Shown piece after piece: positions 8,636 through 18,136 of a DNA stretch of 64,000 bases. The notes under the pieces were generated by a model. The model was not told the origin of the DNA. It worked only from the letters and a program-made list of their open reading frames with translations, and did not search any database. The stretch is taken from the NCBI RefSeq assembly GCF_003609645.1, contig NZ_MCIB01000040.1, positions 1 through 64,000 of the forward strand, given 5' to 3'. A program made the translations under genes and the position numbers. Numbering within the stretch: the stretch's first letter is position 1; every line of letters starts with the position of its first letter. This DNA comes from Thermohalobacter berrensis (GTDB lineage: Bacteria > Bacillota > Clostridia > Tissierellales > Thermohalobacteraceae).

Positions 8636-9232
8636 GTGAAAAAGAGAACTGGTACCTGTTTATTTTATAGTAAGCAAGAGGATAAATTTCTAAAAAGATT
8701 AGTAGAGATGTTAGGACCTGTACTTATTGGTGTTAAGCCCTCAGAGGTACTTAGTTTTCCAATGCATGATGATAAAATAGATATTAAAATTGAGAAAGTA
8801 AAAAAACATATTGGTTGCTGTAAGAAAATACAATATAAAATGTTTATATATAAAAACAAGAGTATAAAAATATTGTTTTATAATTCTAAAAGTCTTGATG
8901 TATGTTTAAGAGATAAAAGGAATCAAAAGTTCCTTAAAAATTTAGGATATCCTAAAGATTATACTATGGAAAGCTACTTAGATTTTTTAATAAATAAAAT
9001 AAAGGCTGGAAAAATCCCTGATGAAATTGGGGTATTTTTAGGATATCCTCTAAAGGATATAATTGGTTTTATTGGTCATCCGTCTTTAAAGCTAACTAAA
9101 ATTAATGGATGGCGTGTATACGGAGATTCGAGGTTATCAGATAAAAAATTTAGCGAATTTTCAAAAGCTAAAAATACAGTAAGAAATTTATTAAACCAAT
9201 ATACACCTGAAAAGGTGCTTTTATATGTATAA
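8636..9232 (+). CDS. DUF3793 family protein, iron-regulated
   Basis: A 198-residue soluble protein of the DUF3793 type, function unknown. Typical pieces are GTCLFYSKQEDKFLKRLVEMLGP at the start, the double cysteine IGCCKK near residue 61, and the motif IPDEIGVFLGYPLKDIIGFIGH near residue 125. It starts at GTG 8636 after GGAGGGGG. It is the first gene after the Fur box and the next gene is a flavodoxin. This pairing suggests a role when iron is scarce, perhaps linked to heme or flavodoxin use; that is inference from context. Confidence 0.85.
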   Translation: MKKRTGTCLFYSKQEDKFLKRLVEMLGPVLIGVKPSEVLSFPMHDDKIDIKIEKVKKHIGCCKKIQYKMFIYKNKSIKILFYNSKSLDVCLRDKRNQKFLKNLGYPKDYTMESYLDFLINKIKAGKIPDEIGVFLGYPLKDIIGFIGHPSLKLTKINGWRVYGDSRLSDKKFSEFSKAKNTVRNLLNQYTPEKVLLYV

Positions 9233-9255
9233 TAAATAAATTGGAGGGATAACAA

Positions 9256-9687
9256 ATGAAAAAAATTGCAGTAATTTATTGGAGTGGTACAGGAAATACT
9301 GAGATTATGGCAGAGGCAATAGGAGATGGAGCAAAAGTAAATGGTGATTCAGTAAAACTAATTAGAGTAGAGGATGCTACAAAAGAGGATGTTATAAACT
9401 CAGACCTTATAGCATTTGGTTGCCCATCCATGGGAAATGAAGTTTTAGAAGAGGAATTTATGGAGCCTTTTATAGAGTCATTAGAAGATGTAGATTTTTC
9501 AGGAAAAACTATTGCCCTTTTTGGTTCATATGATTGGGGAGACGGAGAATGGATGAGAGACTGGGAAGAAAGAATGGAAAATTATGGAGCTAAGCTAGTT
9601 GATGAAGGATTAATAATTAGATTAACACCAGAAGATGAAGATATAGAAAAGTGCAAAGAACTAGGAAAAAAACTAGCTAATTCATAA
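9256..9687 (+). CDS. Flavodoxin
   Basis: Small FMN-binding electron carrier (143 aa). The phosphate loop SGTGNTE is at residues 10-16. The later isoalloxazine-contact loops are GCPSMGNEVLEEEF (about 55-68) and FGSYDWGDGEWMRDW (about 91-105). It replaces ferredoxin under iron limitation in many bacteria. This fits the Fur box ahead of the operon. It is 23 nt from the DUF3793 gene and carries its own GGAGGG site. The redox partner is unknown. Confidence 0.93.
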   Translation: MKKIAVIYWSGTGNTEIMAEAIGDGAKVNGDSVKLIRVEDATKEDVINSDLIAFGCPSMGNEVLEEEFMEPFIESLEDVDFSGKTIALFGSYDWGDGEWMRDWEERMENYGAKLVDEGLIIRLTPEDEDIEKCKELGKKLANS

Positions 9688-9787
9688 AAAGTAAATATCA
9701 ATTATCCTATATTTACATAAAATAATTAATAATATCTATTGAAAAAACATATAATATATGATACAATAAATTCCAAATCAATAAAGA

Positions 9788-10024
9788 TAAAGCTATGAAG
9801 GGAAATAGTAGATAATTGGCCTCTTAAGAGAGCTGGTGGTTGGTGCAAACCAGTGGGGTTGGTTATTGAATCCATCCTGGAGCTGCTTACTGAAAAGGTA
9901 AGACCCTTTGCACAGGTTATAGTGCACAAAGTGAGCTATTTTGGCTAACTAGGGTGGCAACGCGGGATATAACCTCTCGTCCCTAAATATATAAATTATA
10001 TGTTTAGGGGTGGGAGGTTTTTTA
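9788..10024 (+). promoter_or_regulatory. T-box riboswitch of serS
   Basis: A tRNA-sensing leader. The T-box core AGGGTGGCAACGCGGG is at 9951-9966. In stem I the likely specifier is TCC (9871-9873, in GAATCCATC), a serine codon. The bulge TGGC would pair with the tRNA end GCCA, and tRNA-Ser has G as its discriminator base, which agrees with the tRNA-Ser gene at 56153. An intrinsic terminator closes the element. Uncharged tRNA-Ser should allow readthrough into serS. Confidence 0.93.
9971..10024 (+). terminator. T-box terminator
   Basis: The arm starting AACCTCTCGTCCCTAAA pairs with TTTAGGGGTGGGAGGTT and is followed by TTTTT. It competes with the antiterminator formed by the T-box core just upstream. 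Confidence 0.9.
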
Positions 10025-10040
10025 TTTGAATAAATTTTAA

Positions 10041-11339
<1,299 letters not shown>

Positions 11340-11341
11340 TA

Positions 11342-11380
11342 AAAACAGATACCAGGTTTAATATCTGGTATCTGTTTTTA
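11342..11380 (+). terminator. Terminator of serS
   Basis: AAAACAGATACCAG pairs with CTGGTATCTGTTTT over a 9-nt loop, followed by a T-rich tract. Confidence 0.88.
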
Positions 11381-11518
11381 TTATTTGCTAAAAAATATAT
11401 TCATCATAATATTAGAATAATGGAGAAGTAGTAGTATAATATAAATTAGAAGTTATAACATTTAATTACCCTTTTTATCATATATTAGATATAGAATTTA
11501 AATTTTAGGGGGAGTAGA

Positions 11519-13045
11519 ATGAAAAAAAGATTAGTTTCAATATTATCAATTATTCTAGTTTTTATTATTTTATCTGTTGGTTGTAGCCCTAAAGATGATA
11601 AAGATATTTCCATAACTGAAAAGAAAGAATATCCAACACTTATAACAGAAGATTATAACAATATTGATATAGAGAAAATAGATAACTATGATATTGATGT
11701 TGAATTTTACCCAGAGGAAAAGAAATATTTTGGAAAACAAAAAGTAATATATTTTAATAAAGAGAACATTCCATTAGATAAGGTATATTTTCATGTATAT
11801 CCTAATGCATTTAGAAAAAAAGAAACAGCCCCATTTTTATTCGATGACTTTGAAAGTGCCTATCCTGAAGGATTTAAACCAGGATATATGGATATAAAAA
11901 AGGTTAAGGTAGATGGAAAGGATGCTACTTTTAGCATAGAAGGAGAAGATAGTACTATATTAAAAATATCCTTAGGAAAACAATTAAAACCTGGTGAAAA
12001 AACTGAAATATATATGGAATATACTGGAGTTTTACCTCCTTGCAGGGATAGGTTTGGATATGGTGAAAGGACATATAACTTTGGAAATTGGTATCCAATA
12101 GCAGTTGTATATGATGATGAAGGATGGAATTTAGACCCTTATTATAGGATTGGTGACCCATTTTATAGTGATGTAAATAATTATACTGTTACAATTACAG
12201 TACCAAAAGATATGGTAATAGCATCATCTGGTAATATTAAATCAGAAAAGATAAATAATGACAAAAAGATTTGGGAAATTGAAGCGAAGCTTATGAGAGA
12301 TTTTGCATGGGTAGGGAGCAAATATTTTACTAAAGTAGAAAAGAAAGTAGATAATACTTTAGTTAACGTATATCTATTAGAAAAAGATAGGGAAATAAAT
12401 GATTTTGCTGTAGAGGTTTCATGTGATTCAATAGATATATTTAATGATGCATTTGGTGAATATCCATATGGACAATATTCTGTTGTTGAAACTAGTTTTC
12501 CTAGTGGTATGGAATATCCAGGAATAGTTTTTATTGGAGAAAAATATTATAACAAAAACTATAAAAATTATCTTGAAGTTGTAATTGCTCATGAAACAGG
12601 ACATCAATGGTGGTATGGTGTAGTTGGAAATGATGAAGTAGACGAGGCTTGGCTAGATGAATCAATAACTTCCTATTCAGAAGTGATTTATGTTAATGAA
12701 AAATATGGTGATAATTCAGCTGAGAATTATTATAAAAATAGTACTGAGGCCTACTATGAGTCTAGAAAAGCAGTAATACAAGCAAATGAAAATATAGTAA
12801 AACCTTTAGATGAGTTTAATGGATGGAATGATTATGGTCCTTTAGTATATAGTAAGGGAGCTATGTTTATACATGAAATAAGAGAAAGGTACGGGGAAAA
12901 GGTACTTTATGAAATACTTAGGAATTATTATGGTAAATATAAGTTTTTAAATGCTACAACAGAAGATTTCATAAAAATATGTGAAGAAGTAACAGGAGAT
13001 GACTTTGAACAGTTAGTAAAAGAGTGGCTTTACGGACTTAATTGA
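11519..13045 (+). CDS. M1 family metallopeptidase, lipoprotein
   Basis: Membrane-anchored zinc peptidase of the gluzincin M1 (aminopeptidase N) type, 508 aa. A signal peptide with lipobox LSVGC gives lipidation at C22. The zinc site is HETGH (358-362) with the third ligand E381 in WLDESITSY, exactly 19 residues on. The substrate-binding G-M-E motif is GMEYPG (330-335). The N-terminal beta domain of the family spans about 50-270. It lacks the long C-terminal helical domain of classic aminopeptidase N. RBS AGGGGGAG is strong. It stands alone and its peptide substrate is unknown. Confidence 0.9.
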   Translation: MKKRLVSILSIILVFIILSVGCSPKDDKDISITEKKEYPTLITEDYNNIDIEKIDNYDIDVEFYPEEKKYFGKQKVIYFNKENIPLDKVYFHVYPNAFRKKETAPFLFDDFESAYPEGFKPGYMDIKKVKVDGKDATFSIEGEDSTILKISLGKQLKPGEKTEIYMEYTGVLPPCRDRFGYGERTYNFGNWYPIAVVYDDEGWNLDPYYRIGDPFYSDVNNYTVTITVPKDMVIASSGNIKSEKINNDKKIWEIEAKLMRDFAWVGSKYFTKVEKKVDNTLVNVYLLEKDREINDFAVEVSCDSIDIFNDAFGEYPYGQYSVVETSFPSGMEYPGIVFIGEKYYNKNYKNYLEVVIAHETGHQWWYGVVGNDEVDEAWLDESITSYSEVIYVNEKYGDNSAENYYKNSTEAYYESRKAVIQANENIVKPLDEFNGWNDYGPLVYSKGAMFIHEIRERYGEKVLYEILRNYYGKYKFLNATTEDFIKICEEVTGDDFEQLVKEWLYGLN

Positions 13046-13105
13046 TAATTAACAATTCACAATTTGTAAAAGTAGCGCAGACTTTAGTCTGCGCTACTTT
13101 TTTTA
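13042..13105 (+). terminator. Repeat-derived terminator
   Basis: A TTGACAATT-type block (13042-13069) is followed by the palindrome GTAGCGCAGACT-TT-AGTCTGCGCTAC (13072-13097) and a T run. The same palindrome recurs at 59452-59474, again after a TTGACAATT block, so this terminator is part of a dispersed element. Confidence 0.8.
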
Positions 13106-13209
13106 TTTATCCCCTCAAAAATATATTAGTTAAATATTTACTAATTTTTGTTTATTTCTCATAAATAAAGTTAAAACTATAAGATGAATAGCTTTAGAGA
13201 GGGGATATT

Positions 13210-14358
13210 ATGAAAAAGATCTTTACTATTTTAATAGTTCTTTTACTTATTTTTTCAAATGTAGTATATGGTGATAGTTTAGATAAAGGTCTTAGGGCTG
13301 TTTTATTGGGAGAATATGAAACTGGAGAAATATTATATAGTTATAATATTGATTCACCTGTAGAAATAGCAAGTATAACTAAGTTAATGACATATCTAGT
13401 TACTATGGATATGGTATCTAAGGGGAAGGTAAGCTTAGATGATGTAATAACTATTGGAGAAGAACCCCCTAAAATTGGAGGTAGTACCTTTAATCTTAAA
13501 AAAGGAGAAAAGATAAAATTAAAAACCCTTCTTCAATCCATTATTGTAGCTTCTGCAAATGATTCATGTGTAGCAATAGCAGAGTATATAGCGGGAAGTG
13601 AAAAGGAATTTGTAAAGCTTATGAATAAAAAGGCTAAAGAGATTGGATTAAAAAACTATAATTTTATTAACTCTAATGGATTACCAGAGGGTAATGAGCA
13701 AAATAGAATGACTGTAAGGGATATTTTCAAGCTTACAAGGTATATTTTAGATAAATACCCACAAATATTAGATATATCTAAAATGTATAAAATTAATGTC
13801 CCATTTAGGGACTATGTTAAGGAGAATACAAACCCCCTTCTTAGAGAAATAGATGGAGTTGATGGTTTAAAAACAGGATATACAGATAAGGCAGGATACT
13901 GTTTAGTATCTACTGTTAGAGTACCGAAGACAGAAGACAATGATAAGAGTTTTAGGCTAATAGGTATTATTATGGGTGCTAGTAGTGAGGAGGAAAGAAA
14001 AAATAAAAGCATAGGTTTAATATATCATGGTATAAGAAATTACGTTAAAAATCAGATTCTTTCTAAAGATGAGGCTATAGAAAAGATACATATAGAAAAT
14101 GCTAAAGATCCTGAAGTGGAATTATTTCCAGTAGAAAATGTATATCTTTTAAGGAGAAGAGATAAAAATATTAAAAAAGAAATTGTATTAAATAGAGAAA
14201 TAAGGGCTCCCATTAATAAAGGAGAAAAGTTGGGGAAAGTTACAATATATAAAGATGGAAATAAAATAAGGGAAGTAGATTTGATAGTAAAGAGAAATGT
14301 ATATAGAGTAGATTTTTGGTTTTACTTAAGAAAAATATTAACCCAATTAGTTCCATAA
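13210..14358 (+). CDS. dacF: D-alanyl-D-alanine carboxypeptidase (DacF type)
   Basis: Penicillin-binding protein 5 family enzyme that trims the terminal D-Ala from peptidoglycan stem peptides. It has an N-terminal signal peptide (about 1-21). Active-site motifs are S55-ITK-K58, S115-A-N117 and K221-T-G. A C-terminal beta domain (about 270-350) and a final amphipathic or membrane-seeking helix (VDFWFYLRKIL) match the family. Many spore formers use a DacF in the forespore, but no sporulation promoter was identified here, so the gene symbol is tentative. The ATG follows AGAGGGG. Confidence 0.88.
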   Translation: MKKIFTILIVLLLIFSNVVYGDSLDKGLRAVLLGEYETGEILYSYNIDSPVEIASITKLMTYLVTMDMVSKGKVSLDDVITIGEEPPKIGGSTFNLKKGEKIKLKTLLQSIIVASANDSCVAIAEYIAGSEKEFVKLMNKKAKEIGLKNYNFINSNGLPEGNEQNRMTVRDIFKLTRYILDKYPQILDISKMYKINVPFRDYVKENTNPLLREIDGVDGLKTGYTDKAGYCLVSTVRVPKTEDNDKSFRLIGIIMGASSEEERKNKSIGLIYHGIRNYVKNQILSKDEAIEKIHIENAKDPEVELFPVENVYLLRRRDKNIKKEIVLNREIRAPINKGEKLGKVTIYKDGNKIREVDLIVKRNVYRVDFWFYLRKILTQLVP

Positions 14359-14438
14359 CAAGTAATATGTAAATATTGACAAATTACAAATTTTAGTTTA
14401 TTATATATAAATGCAAATTAAATTAAAGAAGATTTAGT

Positions 14439-14515
14439 GCACCCGTAGCTCAGCTGGATAGAGCAGCGGCCTCCTAAGCCGTGTGTCGGAGGTTCGAATC
14501 CTCTCGGGTGCACCA
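14439..14515 (+). tRNA. tRNA-Arg (anticodon CCT)
   Basis: A complete cloverleaf: acceptor GCACCCG pairs with CGGGTGC, the D arm is GCTC...GAGC, the anticodon stem GCGGC/GCCGT holds loop CTCCTAA, and the T arm contains GGTTCGAATCC. The anticodon CCT reads AGG. CCA is encoded. tadA follows 18 nt later. Confidence 0.96.
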
Positions 14516-14533
14516 TTTTTGTAGGTGAAGAAA

Positions 14534-14992
14534 TTGTCTATAGATAAATATTTTATGAAATTAGCATTAAATGAAGCATATAAGGCATATAAAATAGAAG
14601 AAGTACCAGTAGGGGCTGTTATCGTAAAGGATAACAGAGTAATTGCAACTGGCTTTAATATGAAGGAAAGTTTAAAGGATGCAACAGCCCATGCAGAGAT
14701 GGTTGCTATTAAAAGGGCAAGTGAAGTACTTAATGGATGGAGGCTTTTGGGGGCAACTATGTATGTTACTATAGAGCCATGTCCTATGTGTGCGGGTGCA
14801 ATAGTAAACTCTAGATTAGATAGGCTTGTAATTGGTGCAAAAGATCTTAAAATGGGAGGCTGTGGCTCTGTATTAAATATTACCCAGAATCCTAATCTTA
14901 ATCATAGAGTCGAGATGAAATGGGGAGTATTAGAAGATGAGTGCTCCTTTATAATGAAGGACTTTTTTAAAAAACTTAGAAATAAAAGATAA
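14534..14992 (+). CDS. tadA: tRNA-specific adenosine deaminase TadA
   Basis: Deaminates the wobble adenosine of tRNA-Arg(ACG) to inosine. Zinc site residues are H53 and E55 (AHAEM) and C83 and C86 (EPCPMC), the standard deaminase pattern. I favour the TTG start at 14534, since AGGTG lies six bases ahead; a GTG three codons upstream overlaps that site. This gives 152 aa, normal for TadA. It sits directly after a tRNA-Arg gene, a neat but probably incidental pairing. It ends at a variant of the GCTGATGG terminator. Confidence 0.95.
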   Translation: MSIDKYFMKLALNEAYKAYKIEEVPVGAVIVKDNRVIATGFNMKESLKDATAHAEMVAIKRASEVLNGWRLLGATMYVTIEPCPMCAGAIVNSRLDRLVIGAKDLKMGGCGSVLNITQNPNLNHRVEMKWGVLEDECSFIMKDFFKKLRNKR

Positions 14993-15006
14993 TCTATAAT
15001 TGCTTT

Positions 15007-15049
15007 AAAAAGGCTGATGGATTTTTATAATTCATTAGCCTTTTTTTAT
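15007..15049 (+). terminator. Terminator of tadA
   Basis: AAAAGGCTGATGGA pairs imperfectly with TTCATTAGCCTTTT and is followed by T7. It is a degenerate member of the GCTGATGG terminator set. Confidence 0.85.
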
Positions 15050-15228
15050 TGAATATAAAAGACTTTTGAAAAGGAATATAATTCTATATATAGAAATAAA
15101 AATATATGGAATAATTAGGTAATAACAAAAATTAAATTTATGAATATAGTTTAAAGAAAAAGTTATTAAGTAAATTACCTACTAAAATATCTAAATATAG
15201 AGGTTAATAATTAAAAGAAGGTGTTTTA

Positions 15229-16011
15229 ATGCAGGCTTTAGTTAGTGGTATAGTTGGATTGGCTATATTAATTTTAACTATTGTGTATTATAAAGCTACC
15301 AAGAAATATTCACAAAAATATAAGGAAAAAACTAAATTAATAGCCATAATATTTATTATTATCAATGCTATTAGTGCAATATTGTTACAATTTTTAATTA
15401 AAAGAATAAGTGGTGCTTTTATAGTAGGTCAAATTATTGGGCTATTTTTAAACTATATTATTTTAAAAGCACAGCTTAGAACTGCTCAATCATTAGCTGA
15501 TATAAACTGGTTAAGGGGAAGTAGCTTTCTAAAAAGGAATTTTAATCTTAAGGGAATTGACTGGAAGCTTATTTTTAAAACAAGTTTAATATTGCTTATT
15601 TGGACTATAATTATATTTGAAATTAGTAATCCTCAGATAAATCCTGAATTAATAAAAGACTTTAAAAAAGACTTAAGATGGCTTTCTATATTGAATACTT
15701 TATTAGTTATATGGATTTTAGGACCAATAAGAGAGGAGATAACCTTTAGATTTTTAGGAGTTAATTTATTTTTACATTGGTTTGGAAAGGGAAAGTTTAA
15801 GAAGTTTATATCCATTACTATCCCATCTATAGTATGGATGTTTTTACATTCAGGAGTTTTAATAAATAACTGGATAAAATATATTCAAGTATTACCATTA
15901 GGCATAGCCTGTGGATATATTCTTTATAGAAAGGATATAGAACATAGTATCTTAATACACATTATTTTTAATATATTTGCTTCTATCTATTCAATAATTT
16001 TATTTATTTAG
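15229..16011 (+). CDS. CPBP family intramembrane metalloprotease
   Basis: Integral membrane protein (260 aa) of the CPBP/CAAX-protease (ABI) family, with about seven hydrophobic helices. The family's active-site motifs are present: E169-E170-xxx-R174 in GPIREEITFRFLG, H207 in FLHSG, and H244 with N248 in HIIFN. Members process prenylated or membrane proteins or give immunity to bacteriocins, and no partner here indicates which. RBS AAGAAGG precedes the ATG. The 3' neighbour is a small membrane protein 71 nt away. Confidence 0.85.
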   Translation: MQALVSGIVGLAILILTIVYYKATKKYSQKYKEKTKLIAIIFIIINAISAILLQFLIKRISGAFIVGQIIGLFLNYIILKAQLRTAQSLADINWLRGSSFLKRNFNLKGIDWKLIFKTSLILLIWTIIIFEISNPQINPELIKDFKKDLRWLSILNTLLVIWILGPIREEITFRFLGVNLFLHWFGKGKFKKFISITIPSIVWMFLHSGVLINNWIKYIQVLPLGIACGYILYRKDIEHSILIHIIFNIFASIYSIILFI

Positions 16012-16082
16012 GATATTTTTAAATATTTAACTTTTTATATAAAAATAAGTTAGATAAAATAATTTTTTATGGGGGAGTCTTT

Positions 16083-16388
16083 ATGAGGGAAAAGCTAAAT
16101 CAATTATCAAAAGTAACAAATTTTTTGGGATATACATTGATAATATTTGGGGTAATAAATTTTTTTGCAGGTATTATTGGTATCATATCAGGAGCTATTA
16201 GTATTTTTTTAGGGGTAAATTTGCTAAAGGTATCTGAAAATGCTAGAGAAATGCTAGCCGAAAAGGAAATAGAGGAGTTTCATTATGTAGATTTATTTAA
16301 TAATTTAGTTACTTATTTTAATATACAGTCAGTATTGATAATTGTAGGTCTTCTTATTGGTGTTTTTGGATTATTGTCTAGGAGATAA
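16083..16388 (+). CDS. Small membrane protein, DUF5362-like
   Basis: A 101-residue protein with three hydrophobic helices (about 15-35, 37-50 and 80-98), separated by a charged stretch ENAREMLAEKEIEEFHYVDLFNN. The layout is that of DUF5362-type proteins, but this assignment is by impression. The ATG follows GGGGGAG. A compact terminator follows. Function unknown. Confidence 0.65.
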   Translation: MREKLNQLSKVTNFLGYTLIIFGVINFFAGIIGIISGAISIFLGVNLLKVSENAREMLAEKEIEEFHYVDLFNNLVTYFNIQSVLIIVGLLIGVFGLLSRR

Positions 16389-16420
16389 TATTAATCAAAT
16401 ATGTTATTTAATATCAACTT

Positions 16421-16446
16421 AAGCGGACATAGGCCGCTTTTTTTTA
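16421..16446 (+). terminator. Terminator of the small membrane protein gene
   Basis: AAGCGG pairs with CCGCTT over a 7-nt loop (ACATAGG) and is followed by a run of T. Confidence 0.8.
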
Positions 16447-16492
16447 TTACAATAATTTAAAAAAATTTTGTAGAAAAAAGTAGGAAAACGTA

Positions 16493-16521
16493 TTGACTAA
16501 CTTGTACGTACAAGTTATAAT
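16493..16521 (+). promoter_or_regulatory. Trehalose operon promoter
   Basis: TTGACT (16493-16498), a spacer of exactly 17 nt and TATAAT (16516-16521). The spacer is filled by the first operator palindrome, so repressor binding must exclude RNA polymerase. Confidence 0.85.
16499..16516. promoter_or_regulatory. TreR-type operator O1
   Basis: AACTTGTACGTACAAGTT, a perfect 18-bp palindrome between the -35 and -10 boxes. The TTGTAC-GTACAA core resembles the TTGTATATACAA operators of TreR in Bacillus. The repressor gene is the third gene of this operon. Confidence 0.85.
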
Positions 16522-16540
16522 TATCTTGTGAATGAACAAG

Positions 16541-16552
16541 TTGTACGTACAA
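16541..16552. promoter_or_regulatory. TreR-type operator O2
   Basis: TTGTACGTACAA repeats the core of O1 in the transcribed leader. The two centres lie 39 bp apart. Paired operators would allow cooperative binding or a roadblock effect. Confidence 0.8.
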
Positions 16553-16629
16553 GTTTAAAAATAAAAGAAAAGGTTTCCTTTAAGCTATTATAACAAGTAA
16601 AGACAAAATAAGATGGGAGGGGACTAATA

Positions 16630-18045
16630 ATGGGTAAATTTACAAAGGAAGCACAGCAATTGCTAGAGTATATTGGTGGTAAGGAAAACATTGCTGCAGT
16701 ATCACACTGTGCAACTCGTATGCGTTTTGTATTAAATGATACAGACAAGGCTGATGTAGAAAAAATAAAAGAAATAAAGAGTGTAAAGGGAACCTTTACA
16801 CAAGCAGGACAATTCCAAGTAATAATTGGAAATGAAGTAGCAACTTTTTATAATGATTTTGTTGAAGTATCAGGTGTAGAAGGGGTAAGTAAGTCTGAAG
16901 CTAAAAAAGCTGGAAGACAAAATATGAATCTACTACAGAGATTAATTTCTCACTTAGGTGAAATTTTTACACCTCTAATTCCTGCAATAGTAGTTGGAGG
17001 TTTAATCTTAGGTTTCCGTAATGTTATTGGAGATATAAAATTACTAGAGGATGGTACAAAAACTCTAGTAGAGGTTTCTCAATTCTGGGCTGGTGTTTAT
17101 GATTTCTTATGGTTAATTGGTGAAGCAATTTTCTTCTTCCTACCAGTAGGAATTACATGGTCTATTTCTAAGAAAATGGGAGCATCTCAGATATTAGGAA
17201 TTGTATTAGGTATTACTTTAGTATCTCCACAGCTATTAAATGCTTATGCAGTTGCAGGTGGAGCAGAGATACCAGTTTGGGATTTTGGATTTGCTAAGGT
17301 TCAAAAAATTGGTTACCAAGCACAGGTTATCCCAGCAATATTAGCAGGCTTTGTTTTAGCAAACTTAGAACTTAAGTTACGTAAAGTTGTTCCAAGCTAT
17401 ATTTCAATGATTGTAGTTCCATTCTTTGCATTAGTACCAACAGTTTTATTAGCTCATGTGGTGTTAGGACCAATAGGTTGGAAGATTGGTTCAGCTATAT
17501 CAAAAGTTGTATATGCAGGATTAACTTCAACATTTGGTTGGTTATTTGCGGCTTTATTTGGATTTACTTATGCACCTTTAGTAATTACTGGATTACATCA
17601 CATGACAAATGCTATAGACTTACAGTTAATGAGTGAGTTAGGTGGAACAAACCTATGGCCAATGATTGCGTTATCTAATATAGCTCAAGGTTCTGCTGTT
17701 TTAGCGATAATTTATCTAAATAGAAAAGATGAAGAAGAAAAACAAATATCAATACCAGCAGCAATATCATGTTACTTAGGTGTAACTGAGCCAGCAATGT
17801 TTGGTATTAACCTAAAATATGTATTCCCATTCTTAGCTGCTATGATTGGTTCAGCAACTGCAGCAGTGTTGTCAGTAGGGACTGGAGTTATGGCTAACTC
17901 AATTGGAGTTGGTGGATTACCAGGTATATTATCAATAAAACCACAATTTATTATAAACTTTGCTTTAGCTATGACAATAGCGATTGTTGTGCCATTTGCA
18001 TTAACAATATTCTTTGCTAAAAAGAAAATTGCAGTACAAAAATAA
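16630..18045 (+). CDS. treP: Trehalose-specific PTS transporter EIIBC
   Basis: Takes up trehalose and phosphorylates it to trehalose 6-phosphate. The EIIB domain (1-85) carries the phosphorylated cysteine C27 in SHCATRMRF. The EIIC membrane domain follows (about 105-465), with the substrate-site stretch GVTEPAMFGINLKY near residue 385. No EIIA domain is fused, so a glucose-type EIIA from elsewhere must donate phosphate. The gene for the phosphotrehalose hydrolase follows, which supports trehalose as the sugar. RBS GGGAGGGG is strong, and control is by the two operators upstream. Confidence 0.94.
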   Translation: MGKFTKEAQQLLEYIGGKENIAAVSHCATRMRFVLNDTDKADVEKIKEIKSVKGTFTQAGQFQVIIGNEVATFYNDFVEVSGVEGVSKSEAKKAGRQNMNLLQRLISHLGEIFTPLIPAIVVGGLILGFRNVIGDIKLLEDGTKTLVEVSQFWAGVYDFLWLIGEAIFFFLPVGITWSISKKMGASQILGIVLGITLVSPQLLNAYAVAGGAEIPVWDFGFAKVQKIGYQAQVIPAILAGFVLANLELKLRKVVPSYISMIVVPFFALVPTVLLAHVVLGPIGWKIGSAISKVVYAGLTSTFGWLFAALFGFTYAPLVITGLHHMTNAIDLQLMSELGGTNLWPMIALSNIAQGSAVLAIIYLNRKDEEEKQISIPAAISCYLGVTEPAMFGINLKYVFPFLAAMIGSATAAVLSVGTGVMANSIGVGGLPGILSIKPQFIINFALAMTIAIVVPFALTIFFAKKKIAVQK

Positions 18046-18071
18046 TTAAACTGATTTTATAAATATAGAAA

Positions 18072-18100
18072 GGTGGGAGATTTTATGCTCCCCCTTTTTG
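18072..18100 (+). terminator. Intercistronic hairpin between treP and treC
   Basis: AAGGTGGGAG and CTCCCCCTT pair with one mismatch, then TTTTT. It is weak enough to be a partial terminator that reduces treC relative to treP or stabilises the treP message. Confidence 0.6.
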
Positions 18101-18136
18101 TGCTATTTATAAAAATTAGAATTAGGGGAGGATTTT

